Position numbers and translations under genes: made by a program. Below, piece after piece: positions 23,331 to 34,799 of a DNA stretch of 64,000 bases. The stretch's first letter is position 1; the number at the start of each line of letters is the position of its first letter. Origin of the DNA: Sinonovacula constricta (taxonomy: Eukaryota > Mollusca > Bivalvia > Cardiida > Solecurtidae); the NCBI GenBank assembly GCA_007844125.1, contig CM017572.1, positions 29,079,008-29,143,007 of the forward strand, written 5' to 3'. The notes beneath the pieces were generated by a model. The model was not told the DNA's origin, made no database searches, and saw nothing but the letters and a program-made list of their open reading frames with translations.

Positions 23331-23465
23331 CAATAGGCGGCCTCAATTTGCAACACTCGATCTGGCTAAATATGCTGGCTGCTGGAAGGTCAATATGAAC
23401 TATTCTAACACTATCACAGGCACTCGATGTTGATTTAATTATGTAAATGTTCCACTAAAGAGAAA
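23331..23465 (-). other. Putative 5'UTR exon of gene A (5' end unknown)
   Basis: A strong donor, CCGCCTATTG/GTAAGTTCGA, lies in a short island of similarity to copy B (53,500-53,840), just where the duplication ends. That is the pattern expected of a non-coding first exon plus core promoter. The transcription start cannot be placed. Confidence 0.45.
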
Positions 23466-24777
23466 CTATCATTCAATTAAACGACTACGCCAATTGATGC
23501 GCAATTTTTATGTAAGACACGGAAGTGGATGCCTCGTTCCGATTTTGTTCTTTGACCCGGCGTATAAGTTCAACACATGTACGAAGCTGGGAACCGTTTA
23601 TTTACCTTCACCCTTGATTTGGGTCGGCCGATATGACTAAGTAGCGAATATGAGTCATATTTGCGACTGGATCACTTATTTGCAAATATGACTTCTTGTA
23701 GCATTGCTAAACCATTGGTTTGGAAATGAATATGTGTTTAAAAGTTTTTCCCCTTTTGATGATTGGTATTTGCTAATTACAAATCAGTCAATATTGTTAA
23801 AATACCTTGCTCCTAGCCTAAGCTATGCCTCTTTTTTGTGAAAGAAAAGATCAAAACATGACACAGATCTAAACATTAATAGCGAAAAACATGTATTTTT
23901 TACTTTTGGTTTTAACATTAATAATTCCAGTGCTCCATGATCAATAACATAAAAATATAATATATATATAATATAAACATGTCTACTTTTTAATGGGACA
24001 AAAACCAGGAAATAGACAAAATACATAGTGTAAGATATTTATGTAATCATGTTTAGGGTCTAGCCAAGACTGTTAAATGCTTTTTGTCTTTAAGTTGTTA
24101 ATACATGGGTGTTTAAATAATATTAAATTAAATGACTTACCCCTGCTATTGGGTAATTATTATGAAGGAAAATAATATATTGTTCATGAAAATTAGTATT
24201 TTTCAGGGGGGGGGGGGGGTGCAACACTCCAAATAAACTGATAAACTAGAACTACACAAAGATCAGAACTTAGCAAGCACACAAGCATGCAGGTACATAA
24301 TGACTACATGAGGCCTACGAACTATTTACATTATATTTGTAATTATGACCAAAAAAGCATAATGAATATATCTATGCTAATTGCCACTGGCAACAGAAAG
24401 TTGAAAAGCTATTTCGATTCAGGCTCTTTATTATGGTTGAAAATTCTGAAACAGGAAACATCTAATTTAGATGATGTATCATGTTATGTCAAACTTAATT
24501 AAGGATTAGGTGTAAGCAACTTGTGGTGTGAATCCAAGTCTTTTAGTATGTACAATATATAAAATCTTTATTTCCACTATTATATACGTGATATGCATTC
24601 TATTGTCTTTACAAATAAACAATAGAACACTTTCAAAGTAATGCAATGTACACGAGTACAATACACATAAATAAAATGATAATCATAAAAGTCTCATGAT
24701 TTGAATTTAAATTTAATGTTTTTACTGTATTTCTACATAAAGCTCTAATACATGCGACATAAAATAGACCGAGTTAG
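23466..24777. other. Intergenic, possible promoter region of gene A
   Basis: No gene seen. An AP-1-like TGAGTCA is at 23,651-23,657 and an ATTTGCAAAT POU-like palindrome about 25 bp further, both upstream of the putative 5'UTR exon. A run of 15 or so G is at about 24,205. Short ORFs (23,823; 24,287) lack coding character. Confidence 0.4.
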
Positions 24778-27343
24778 ATAGCCAGTCAAAAACTGAGTGA
24801 ACAGGAATTGAACTGTGAATAAGGTAGCCAGTCAATTTAATGCAAAAACAGAAACAGTGAACAGAAACTGAACTGTCAATAAGATAGCCAGTTACTTTAA
24901 TGTAATAACAGAAACAGTGAACAGGAACTGAACTGTGAATAAGGTAACCAGTCAATTTGATGCAAAAACCGAAACAGTGAACAGGAACTGAACTGTGAAT
25001 AAGGTAACCAGTCAATTTGATGTAATAACAGAAACAGTGAACAGGAACTGAATTGTGAATAAGGTAACCGGTCAATTTGATGTAATAACAGAAACAGTGA
25101 ACAGGAACTGAACTGTAAATAAGGTAGCCAGTCAATTTGATGTAATAACAGAAACAGTGAACAGGAACTGAACTGTGAATAAGGTAACCAGTCAATTTGA
25201 TGTAATAACAGAAACAGTGAACAGAAACTGAACTGTCAATAAGATAGCCAGTTAATTTAATGTAATAACAGAAACAGTGAACAGGAACTGAACTGTGAAT
25301 AAGGTAGCCAGTCAATTTGATACAAAAACAGAAACAGTGAACAGGAACTGAACTGTGAATAAGGTAGCCAGTCAATTTGATGTAATAACAGAAACAGTGA
25401 ACAGGAACTGAACTGTAAATAAGGTAGCCAGTCAATTTGATGCAAAAACAGAAACAGTGAACAGGAACTGAACTGTAAATAAGATAGCCAGTCAATTTGA
25501 TGTAATAACAGAAACAGTGAACAGGAACTGAACTGTGAATAAGGTAGCCAGTCAATTTGATGTAATAACAGAAAGAGTGAACAGGAATTGAACTGTGAAT
25601 AAGGTAGCCAGTCAATTTAATGCAAAAACAGAAACAGTGAACAGGAACTGAACTGTAAATAAGGTAGCCAGTCAATTTGATGTAATAACAGAAACAGTGA
25701 ACAGGAACTGAACTGTGAATAAGGTAGCCAGTCAATTTGATGTAATAACAGAAACAGTGAACAGGAACTGAACTGTGAATAAGGTAGCCAGTCAATTTGA
25801 TGTAATAACAGAAACAGTGAACAGGAACTGAACTGTAAATAAGGTAGCCAGTCAATTTGATGTAATAACAGAAACAGTGAACAGGAACTGAATTGTAAAT
25901 AAGGTAGCCACTCAATTTGATGTAATAACAGAAACAGTGAACAGGAACTGAACTGTAAATAAGGTAGCCAGTCAATTTGATGTAATAACAGAAAGAGTGA
26001 ACAGGAATTGAACTGTGAATAAGGTAGCCAGTCAATTTAATGCAAAAACAGAAACAGTGAACAGGAACTGAACTGTAAATAAGGTAGCCAGTCAATTTGA
26101 TGTAATAACAGAAACAGTGAACAGGAACTGAACTGTAAATAAGGTAGCCAGTCAATTTGATGTAATAACAGAAACAGTGAACAGGAACTGAACTGTTAAT
26201 AAGGTAGCCAGTCAATTTGATGTAATAACAGAAACAGTGAACAGGAACTGAATTGTAAATAAGGTAGCCACTCAATTTGATGTAATAACAGAAACAGTGA
26301 ACAGGAACTGAACTGTAAATAAGGTAGCCAGTCAATTTGATGTAATGACAGAAACAGTGAACAGGAACTGAACTGTGAATAAGGTCGCCTGTCAATTTGA
26401 TGCAAAAACAGAAAGAGTGAACAGAAACTGAACTGTAAATAAGGTAACCAGTCAATTTAATGCAAAAACAGAAACAGTGAACAGGAACTGAACTGTGAAT
26501 AAGGTAGCCAGTCAATTTGATGTAATAACAGAAACAGTGAACAGGAACTGAACTGTGAATAAGGTAGCCAGTCAATTTAATGTAATAACAGAAACAGTGA
26601 ACAGGAACTGAACTGTGAATAAGGTAGCCAGTCAATTTGATGTAATAACAGAAACAGTGAACAGGAATTGAACTGTGAATAAGGTAGCCAGTCAATTTGA
26701 TGTAATAACAGAAACAGTGAACAGGAACTGAATTGTGAATAAGGTAGCCAGTCAATTTGATGTAATAACAGAAACAGTGAACAGGAACTGAACTGTGAAT
26801 AAGGTAGCCAGTCAATTTGATGTAATAACAGAAACAGTGAACAGGAACTGAATTGTAAATAAGGTAGCCACTCAATTTGATGTAATAACAGAAACAGTGA
26901 ACAGGAACTGAACTGTAAATAAGGTAGCCAGTCAATTTGATGTAATGACAGAAACAGTGAACAGGAACTGAACTGTGAATAAGGTAGCCTGTCAATTTGA
27001 TGCAAAAACAGAAAGAGTGAACAGAAACTGAACTGTAAATAAGGTAACCAGTCAATTTGATGCAAAAACAGAAACAGTGAACAGGAACTGAACTGTAAAT
27101 AAGATAGCCAGTCAATTTGATGTAATAACAGAAACAGTGAACAGGAACTGAACTGAGAATAAGGTAGCCAGTCAATTTGATGTAATGACAGAAACAGTGA
27201 ACAGGAACTGAACTGTAAATAAGGTAGCCACTCAATTTGATGCAAAAACAGAAAGAGTGAACAGAAACTGAACTGTAAATAAGTTAACCAGTCAATATGT
27301 TGCAAAAAACAGAAACAGTGAACAGGAACTGAACTGTAAAACT
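24778..27343. repeat. 60-bp minisatellite, about 42 units, invariant length
   Basis: The unit contains GTGAACAGGAACTGAACTGT, AATAAGGTAGCCAGTCAATT and TGATGTAATAACAGAAACA. From 24,781 to about 27,300 every unit keeps exactly 60 bp. Variant units recur in blocks: a 600-bp shift (26,221 vs 26,821; 26,341 vs 26,941) and a 420-bp shift (25,561 vs 25,981). Because 60 is divisible by three, two minus-strand frames are open or nearly so, one for 837 codons (24,722-27,235) encoding a 20-residue repeat. Most unit-to-unit changes alter that peptide, so it is treated as a satellite. Confidence 0.95.
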
Positions 27344-27583
27344 GGTAATTGTTAATGTTGAACTGTTGCTTACATTATTATGTATTAATATCTAAAAATG
27401 AGATGCATCTTTCTAAAAATATAATGATGCATATGTGTAGATGCAACAGTATCAGCTAGTGCTTGCAACCCATATATTTTTTTTAAAATAATGAAATGTC
27501 TTCAGAAGAACTGTTTTCAAGTGAATCTTAGGAGTTGATTGTTGCTCATTATTATATTTTTTCGTTAACATTTGTTCTATTAA

Positions 27584-28066
27584 AGGTGGTATTCGACAGT
27601 GTACCTACATCAAATGCATGTAACACTATTTTTGGCTGTATCTGGGAATTTATAAATAATTACTGCAGAAACTAATACTTTTGTCGAAGTTCAGAAGATT
27701 CTGGACACTACCTGTATGTGAGACAGTACACATTGTATAAAACAAACAAACACATAAACAATATTAATGTCCATTCCTTCCAAATCCGTAAATAAGCATT
27801 AAATCTCTGCTTAAAATAGATGCCTACGTCAGTACCCTGATGACGATATAACGCGATCTCAAAAGTATGTTGTCACATGGTTTTCTTAGTTTAAAAATAG
27901 ATATCTTTGCAGCGAAGGAAATACCTTTTTGTTATGATGATTGGGATGTTATACTTCACTTTTCACACAGATCTAGGGCATAAATAAATATCATTTTACC
28001 GGACCTTTGCAGGTACAAATGAATGTTCCTTTTTATTTATTTGGTTCAAACTGTCGGATACCACCT
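27584..28066. mobile_element. TTAA-flanked MITE
   Basis: It starts AGGTGGTATTCGACAGT and ends ACTGTCGGATACCACCT, a 16-17 bp inverted repeat with one mismatch, flanked by TTAA at 27,580-27,583 and 28,067-28,070. The interior is in the opposite orientation to the 28,949 copy (CATGGTTTTCTTAGTTTAAA here). No ORF. Confidence 0.88.
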
Positions 28067-28794
28067 TTAAGATCTTTACATCTCATTTGCCTTTGCTGTC
28101 ATCAGCATTTAAATGCTATACTTATTAAATAGCTGTGTCATAGGGTTTGGGTCATATTTTGAATTCGACCTATGAAATTAAACTATTACATATTTTATAA
28201 AAGAAGGCACTCATATTTTTGCATTAACATAAAGCCATGCTGTTAAAAAAAGATGTTTTGTCTACTCTAACTAATATTTTGAATGTATGTAGTTTTAGAG
28301 AAAAAAATATATGCATTGCCCTGTGATAAAATATGAGCCGTCAAATTAAACAAATGGATTGATTGGTGGTTCTTTGTTGCCAGACAAATGGCAAGAGTTT
28401 ATCGTATTATGTATTATTTAATTTTGAGAGCAGCTAGCTAAATACACTCGAGCTCCTTTACAGCGCGGTTTGTTATAGTGCGAGCTCCATTATAACGTTG
28501 TGGCTGGATGGCTGTCAAAAATTGTCAGTTATGATTTTCCACATCACACCACGCAGGCTATATTTACTTCAGGTCCTGTTCTGTGGAAGTAATGCTTGAT
28601 AAAAGTTAACCCTGAGCAAGGAATCACAGGAAATCACAGGAAATTTGCTTTCATGCAAAGCTAAGTAATTTTGCGATCTGCCAAAACTAGGAGAATACAT
28701 AAGCTATCCTAGTATCGGCAATTTTATGCAGAGCATGAAACAATTACGTCCTGACCTCTTGGTATGAAATTATCCACTTCTAAAAATCCCAAAT

Positions 28795-28989
28795 ATGAAG
28801 ATGCGTGTACTCCTAGTGACCTCTGTTCTATTGTGTGTGACTGAAAATGTATATGACTGTGGAGCTAGTAAAGCTACATATTATCATGGTCATAAATCAC
28901 TCAGTAGGAGATTACGCCAGGGATCCATATTTAATTTCATTAAATTAAAGGTGGTATTCGACAGTTTGGACCAAAACTATTTTCATTAA
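28795..28989 (+). CDS. Doubtful small secreted-peptide ORF running into a MITE
   Basis: 64 codons. The first 18 residues (MKMRVLLVTSVLLCVTEN) look like a signal peptide, followed by a short basic, Cys-poor segment. The last 13 codons lie in the MITE that begins at 28,949, so the native C terminus is either lost or in another exon. No upstream promoter or downstream exon was identified. It may be chance. Confidence 0.2.
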   Translation: MKMRVLLVTSVLLCVTENVYDCGASKATYYHGHKSLSRRLRQGSIFNFIKLKVVFDSLDQNYFH

Positions 28990-29427
28990 ACATCATAATA
29001 AACAATTGTTACCTGAACAGCTCTCGCAAAATGCTGTTTATGGATGTCCTACACCTGTCTGAAAAGTGGACCATATCGCCACAATCGTCACTTCAAACAT
29101 GTAGTTCCCATTTAAGCCACGCTGCACAGTTAGCTATTTAAAACTAAGAAAACCACGTGCCCACTTATTTTTCAGCTCATCTACGTCATCCACTGTGACG
29201 TCAATGTCTATTTTTAGCAGGAATTCCAATCGTTGTTACATGTATTTACAGATTTGAAAAGAATTAACATTTAAGTGTTGAGTAACGAGTTTTACTGCTC
29301 TAAAAGTGAGATTCTATTGAAAATCATCAAAGCTTAGACTAAAGTATGATTTTTTTACAAACACCCCAAACAGATCTCAGATAGTGTTACATATGTTAGA
29401 TATACACAAACTGTTAGATACCACCTT
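28949..29427. mobile_element. TTAA-flanked MITE
   Basis: It starts AGGTGGTATTCGACAGTTTG and ends CAAACTGTTAGATACCACCT, flanked by TTAA (28,945-28,948 and 29,428-29,431). The interior shares CTGCACAGTTAGCTAT and TACAGATTTGAAAAGAA with the copies at 20,064 and 51,324. Confidence 0.88.
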
Positions 29428-29642
29428 TTAAAGACAACCCATAAAGAAATATGCGATGAGTTGCAGAATTGGAAAGGAAAGAAGGACATGTTTTTGTCTT
29501 GGTGTCAGAAAAGCTGAGAATAGTCAAAGTAAATATTCGGTCTTTATTGTGAGAGGAGTGGTAAATCAGGGAAAATTTAGCAGATATCTGCTAAGTCTAT
29601 GGTAATTGGGGTCAAATATTACAGATGATCTGTTCATTGCCT

Positions 29643-29667
29643 GGGGGGGGGGGGGGGGGGGGGGGGG
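29643..29667 (+). repeat. G25 homopolymer
   Basis: An uninterrupted run of 25 G. Length may be unreliable in assembly; it has quadruplex potential. Confidence 0.9.
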
Positions 29668-30270
29668 TAGAAATCATTTAGGTCCTCATTAAAGTATACA
29701 AGTTGTGTTAATTTTCAAATTCTGTATATTTTATATTACACTTGTTTTACCTTAAACGATGGCAGAAAAGAACAGTAAATATGCTGTATTTCTGACGCAT
29801 ATTATCAATTTACAAAACCAATATACAGGCAAATAAGTTCATATATAATGGCGGCGGATATAAGGAAAAACGGGGGAAGAAGGCTAAGAAAGAAAACTAG
29901 CAAAGGATGCGAACAGTCTCCCATACTCGCACACATGTGCACACGCACACATGGTACGCACCTAAATGTGAATAGCGCTTATTTTTAATTTCTTAATTAT
30001 ATCAGACAATCCATTTTGCACAAAATACTAACAAACACCAAATGTGTAATTATAAGGCAATATGCAATGAGAAGCAATCTCAGTACAAGACTGATGATGT
30101 CTTGTTTTCTCTTATTTACGATGGTTAGGACAATTTCATGAAGCACTTGTTGGGCGAATTCACAGAAAATTGCATAATTTCACACCTATGTTACTAACTA
30201 CAATTTTTAAAGACAGATTTTCAGTAAACATTTCATTTTTGACCTGTGTCACGCTCAAAGACATTTTGTC

Positions 30271-30275
<5 letters not shown>

Positions 30276-30331
<56 letters not shown>
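30276..30331 (+). repeat. (CT)n microsatellite
   Basis: About 28 perfect dinucleotides. The apparent poly-(LS) ORFs here are artefacts. Confidence 0.97.
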
Positions 30332-30336
<5 letters not shown>

Positions 30337-30689
30337 CATATGTCACACTCGTTGATAAGGGGACATGTTGTGAATATCTAATTATCTTTTACCCTTACCT
30401 ACCTCCCTTCCTGCCCACCGCCTTCATAGTTAAATCGTGATTGCAATACGCATTGTTATATGTGTTACTTGATGCTAATTAAGAATTTATTACACCTACC
30501 TTACTACATTAAGTGCCTCCGATTGTTTGCGTGTCATTCGGTGTTTTTTTCCTAATACAAAATAATTATTTGAAGAAAAACAAACAAAAGCAATAGTTCT
30601 AATATTAGGACATTTACGTTTAAAAAGTTTAATACAATTTCAACGCTATTGTGAGCTAATGAATGTTTATGCACCTACCATAGCATATC

Positions 30690-30800
30690 TTACAAAAAAT
30701 TGTGTTTTTGTTGTTGTTGTCTTGGTGTTGTTGTTGGTGTTTTTGCTATTGTTTTGTGTGTGGGGTGGGGGGTTGTGGTGAGGGGGGGGGGAGAGGTCAT
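30690..30800 (+). repeat. (GTT)n and G-rich low-complexity tract
   Basis: GTT-rich repeats followed by GGGGTGGGGGG and a run of about ten G. No gene. Confidence 0.8.
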
Positions 30801-30999
30801 TTGTAAACCCCATCATAGGACCTTGAAGTTCATTCAGAATACCGAAGGGGCATACTATCAATGTGTATATCTACATGTTTTTTTAAAACATATCTAATTA
30901 TATGTATGTATTCATATTCTAAGGACTATATAACTTATCAAGTGAGTGGAGTTAAGTTAAGAAAACATTTGCAGTTGTTTTCTATTGTTTCAGTCTGCC

Positions 31000-31760
31000 A
31001 AAGTCCTATGAGCATTGCAACATATACTGAACTTTGAAAAGGCAAAGGACAAAAAGGTATTCTTTACATGCAAGTCAAACCTGTGTGAATAAAAGCGTCC
31101 ATTTAAGAAAAGTGATTGAATAGCTAAAAAAGAAACATAGAAACATTGGACATTAGGAAATGTCGTTTTCAAACGAAATTGTTAACTGATTATTAGCTGA
31201 TGTTTCATACTGAGGACTGATATGCGATGTCTTGTGAGTTTAACTCACCTGAACTTATGCTTAGGCTGAGCTGTTGTGATCCCCACCCACCTCCCAAACC
31301 AATCGTCTAGTGTTCGGCCTCCCGTGTAATATGTCACGTGTCCGTCAACATTCTTTAAACGACATCTTCTCTGAAACTCTTTGGCAAACATCAATCAAAC
31401 TTTATCACAAGCTTCAGCGGGCAGGGTCAACAATTAATTGCTCATAGAATTTTGATTCGTTAAAAAGTGACTGGCAGGCACGTGTCCAATTTACATTTTT
31501 ATCTGTATAAAAATTGAGAAGATCTTGTCGGAAAATGAGCTAGATCCTTGATGTTCCTATGTTTCAAAATAAAACATATGACAAAGTCCTATGTGCATTG
31601 CAACATATACCAAAATTTGAAAAGACACGACAAAGGTATTCGCATGCAAGGCAAATGCAAAAGTAAGAACAAATCTGTGATGAGTCATTTAACAAAAAAC
31701 GCAAACCCAACATTTACCGCCTTGGAACGGTCATTTTGCAAAAGGTCCCGACTGGTTTGC
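31000..31760. repeat. Dispersed repeat, inverted relative to 7.0-9.26 kb
   Basis: Includes AAAGTCCTATGTGCATTGCA (31,583) and a second partial copy at 31,002, ACGTGTCCGTCAACATTCTTT, and CCGCCTTGGAACGGTCA matching inverted 7,030-7,060. Related pieces occur at 39,625 and 45,920. Confidence 0.7.
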
Positions 31761-31819
31761 TTAAAACCAGTTTTACAGTGCTCTAATCTCGCACTTCCTG
31801 AAAGTGTGAGTCTATGTTT

Positions 31820-32370
31820 CGGGAACTCTATGTCGGTAATCGTAAACCCCAAGTCGGTAATTTATGTGCATAATTATTCAAATTCGGCAATATGTTTATT
31901 TTTATTGAGTTTACCGTCCCACCAACAGTATTTCAGTTACCTGGAGACGGTGTTCATTTGAAGCAGATATAGTGCTGCCTTCATTGTGTTTAGCATGCCA
32001 TGAACACCTGGCATAATACCAAACCCAGTCACATTATCCTGACACCGGGCCAACCAGTCATGGAACTAGCCTTATATTTGCTTGAGCGTTAGCGAAGGAG
32101 CTATACCACTACCATTTCTTACGGCTTTGCTATGTCGCTGCCCGGGATCGAAGCCAGGGCCTCCCTTATCTGGAGTCAACGCTCTATCGACTGCGCTACC
32201 AGGTGCGGTAATTTTGGCAATGTATATGGCATATTTCCATGACGGTAAATAATAAGAACTTATAGTAATAACACGTAGGAAGTCAATAGTGCCTGATAAC
32301 TCCATGTCGGTAATTTATTTGACCGTATTACTCCATGCCGACAATGTATACTGCCTAACAACTCCAATAT
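31820..32370 (-). repeat. Degenerate inverted remnant of the 31-bp minisatellite
   Basis: GATAACTCCATGTCGGTAAT, TTACTCCATGCCGACAATGT and related units read as the reverse complement of the GGAGTTATTATGCC / CATTGCTGCCATG units. A family 1 SINE interrupts it. Confidence 0.55.
31895..32208 (-). mobile_element. Full-length family 1 SINE
   Basis: On the minus strand it starts near GCACCTGGTAGCGCAGTCGA with B box CTTCGATCCCGG, and the body and tail are as in the 17,311 copy. The flanks AATTCGGCAATATG and AATTTTGGCAATGT suggest a degraded target duplication. Confidence 0.85.
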
Positions 32371-34651
32371 CTGGTTTGGTATCTGGGCGACTCTTTTGTC
32401 CAACCTCAAGGTAAGGCTAGACGACAACTTCAAATAATAAGATTGACCCTGTGCATGTGAATATTTTACACGTTTGTAAGTCATATTAACAAATGGATTT
32501 TGAACCCTTGTTGCAAAGCGAATACATGTTTAACTATTATATTGCCGTATAGTAATTTAAACATAATTACATAGTAGTATGTATTTAGATTTAAGAAAGC
32601 TTACGCACAAAGAGTACCGAGATGAAGAAAGCAAAACCACAATATCCCGATTAATTGTTTTCACGCCGCCTCCCCTAATTTTATGATGGTATATGTATTA
32701 AAAAATAAAACAACGATTTCTTTTAACGAATGAAAGTGGTAGTATGTAATTTTATAACGGACCAAAACACGATGCATTTATTTTACTTAAATGCTGAAAA
32801 ACACACATAACAACACATTACGGTTTGTACAGCAAAGTATTCTACTATATACGACAAACACACGTACACACAAATATTTAGTAGTTTATAGCGCGCACAG
32901 ACGCACACACACAAACACGAACAATTAAAACATTAATATTCATATTTAAACAGTTTACTGGGACTGTTACTCAGTGCAATATACAATGGCATATTTATCA
33001 GGAAAATATGAGCCATATGTAGAACTGTACTTGTTATTTTAATCCTAGACCTGTATGAACAGTACTGATGTTTCATCAAATGCAACTTAGCGCACTATAC
33101 CTTAAGAAAAATAAATCGATGCTACTTGTTGAAGAACAATCTGTTCCGGCTTTGATTATAAAGGGATGCTACTCCAACTATTGAAATTACATTGCATTAC
33201 CTCCCCTAGGTTTTTCCCACTAGTTTAATTATTGAAATAGTATCCAGCTACAAAATCATATCTTCTTATTCAGATAATAATGAGTAAAGGTGCTTTAGCA
33301 TTATGATGAAAAATAAGGAAATTCAGAATAAGAGTATTTCTTATATAAAGTATATTAAAGTATCATCCCACAAGGGAGATAACTGATTCATTACTTTTAT
33401 TTCCAAAATGGGTAATAGCAATTAAATTAATTCAATTTTGTTGCAGACATTAAATACTTGTTTTTGTCTTTCAAGATAACATAATTGAAAAACTGACACT
33501 GACTGCAAATAAACAGAAAGAAACCAATCAACAGAGGAATATATTTTCTGTCTTCAACATGAGCCTTGGAGGGATAGGTTAATGCTACAGATCCCAGATA
33601 TATGGGTGAAATATATGATCATATCCACCATTATTATTATTACAAAATGGCACACGTCCGAGTTGCATGTAATTATTGGATGCTAATTTTAAAGACTGCC
33701 ATGTTTCTCATTTATGACTTTTTTTTAATCAAAGCGCTGAAAGTGTACTTATCAGGTACCTAGTTTTTGGAACCTATTTAAATAGCAGAAGGAAAATGCT
33801 TTTTATTTAAGTCATAGATGAGGTTAATATTTTTGTATGTGAATTTTATTATTAGCCATAGTTTGCAGGTAGAGAACGTACACAAATGTTATCCAATAAT
33901 CCAAAACAGACACACAGATCACAACCTACCATATAGGAGGACAAGTGCCAGGTATGTTAGATAGTTGTGGCCCCGCCTCAGTGTCCCCATACTGCACGAG
34001 GATTGCTGCTCCGCTGTATCATCATGCCTCACATGTGGTTAGTCAACTCCGGGTCACATGACTCGTTGCTGGATCCTGTGTGACAAGAAAAGTCAGGATT
34101 ATTAAGTGTTTACAGTTGGGTTGGACATCTCATGAAAAATGTTTCATTGTTTACGTGAGACAGATATAGCACTAATATCACCTTGATAGCATGTAGCAAG
34201 GGAACAATTCCACTAACATGAACTTCTGTGACCATATAAGTTACTAAATGAAACAGGACTAAATATGTTATTTCTTTTATTACATTTATTTATTTAACAT
34301 TTCAAGAAAGCAGGCATTTGAGTAAAAATCATGATTGTAAATTTAATTGCCATCACATAATATTCTCTATAAACGAATGTTTACTTCATGCAAGTGCGTG
34401 TTTATCACTTACAAAGAGGCTTCAAAAAGGAACTACAATCTGATTACCACCTTCTGAGACAACTTGAAGAAGGTGTATCACACCATGTCCTAAATTTTAA
34501 AATGATTTCAATATCCAGTTCTGATATATAATGCACAAACTTTGATTTAATCCTGATGTGAAATCTTGTTTATTTTGTTTCCTGCATGCACTACTGATTA
34601 TAATAAAAAGTGCAAATTATAAGGCCTCAATTATGGGCAATTTATTTTTGC
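32371..34651. other. Intergenic, no gene recognised
   Basis: AT-rich DNA with short A and CA runs (e.g. 32,860-32,920). A GC-richer 120-bp piece at 33,960-34,080 is not matched elsewhere in the window. No ORF above background. Confidence 0.6.
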
Positions 34652-34799
34652 ACAAAGGTCAGGATAAGGTCAATGTAAAGGGTAAAGAAAGTTTCTAGCA
34701 AAAACACTAAGTGGCATAATGGCAAATCTACAAGAAACGCCATGGATGCTGGACATCTAAGGTGGCGAAAGGAGCATGCGCTTAAAACGTGGTTGCCAT

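Larger units (their letters stand above)
1..23470. repeat. Tandem segmental duplication, copy A
   Basis: Base 1 onward aligns to 34,652 onward in the same orientation. Collinear blocks continue to about 23,465 (matching about 53,838), interrupted by insertions and deletions private to one copy. The unit contains a complete B-box/NHL gene on the minus strand and a 31-bp minisatellite beyond the gene's 3' end. Similarity starts at the window edge, so the true left boundary is probably outside. Copy B is shorter mainly because A intron 1 carries about 5 kb of extra repeats. Confidence 0.93.

Noticed and set aside
24722..27235. 837-residue repeat protein on the minus strand
   Set aside because: It is the translation of a 60-bp minisatellite; most unit differences are non-synonymous and no splice or promoter signal supports it. 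Kept only as a finding.
30170..30440. Poly-(Leu-Ser) ORFs
   Set aside because: Translations of the (CT)n microsatellite.
31548..31961. 137-residue ORF
   Set aside because: Spans a dispersed repeat and the edge of a SINE.
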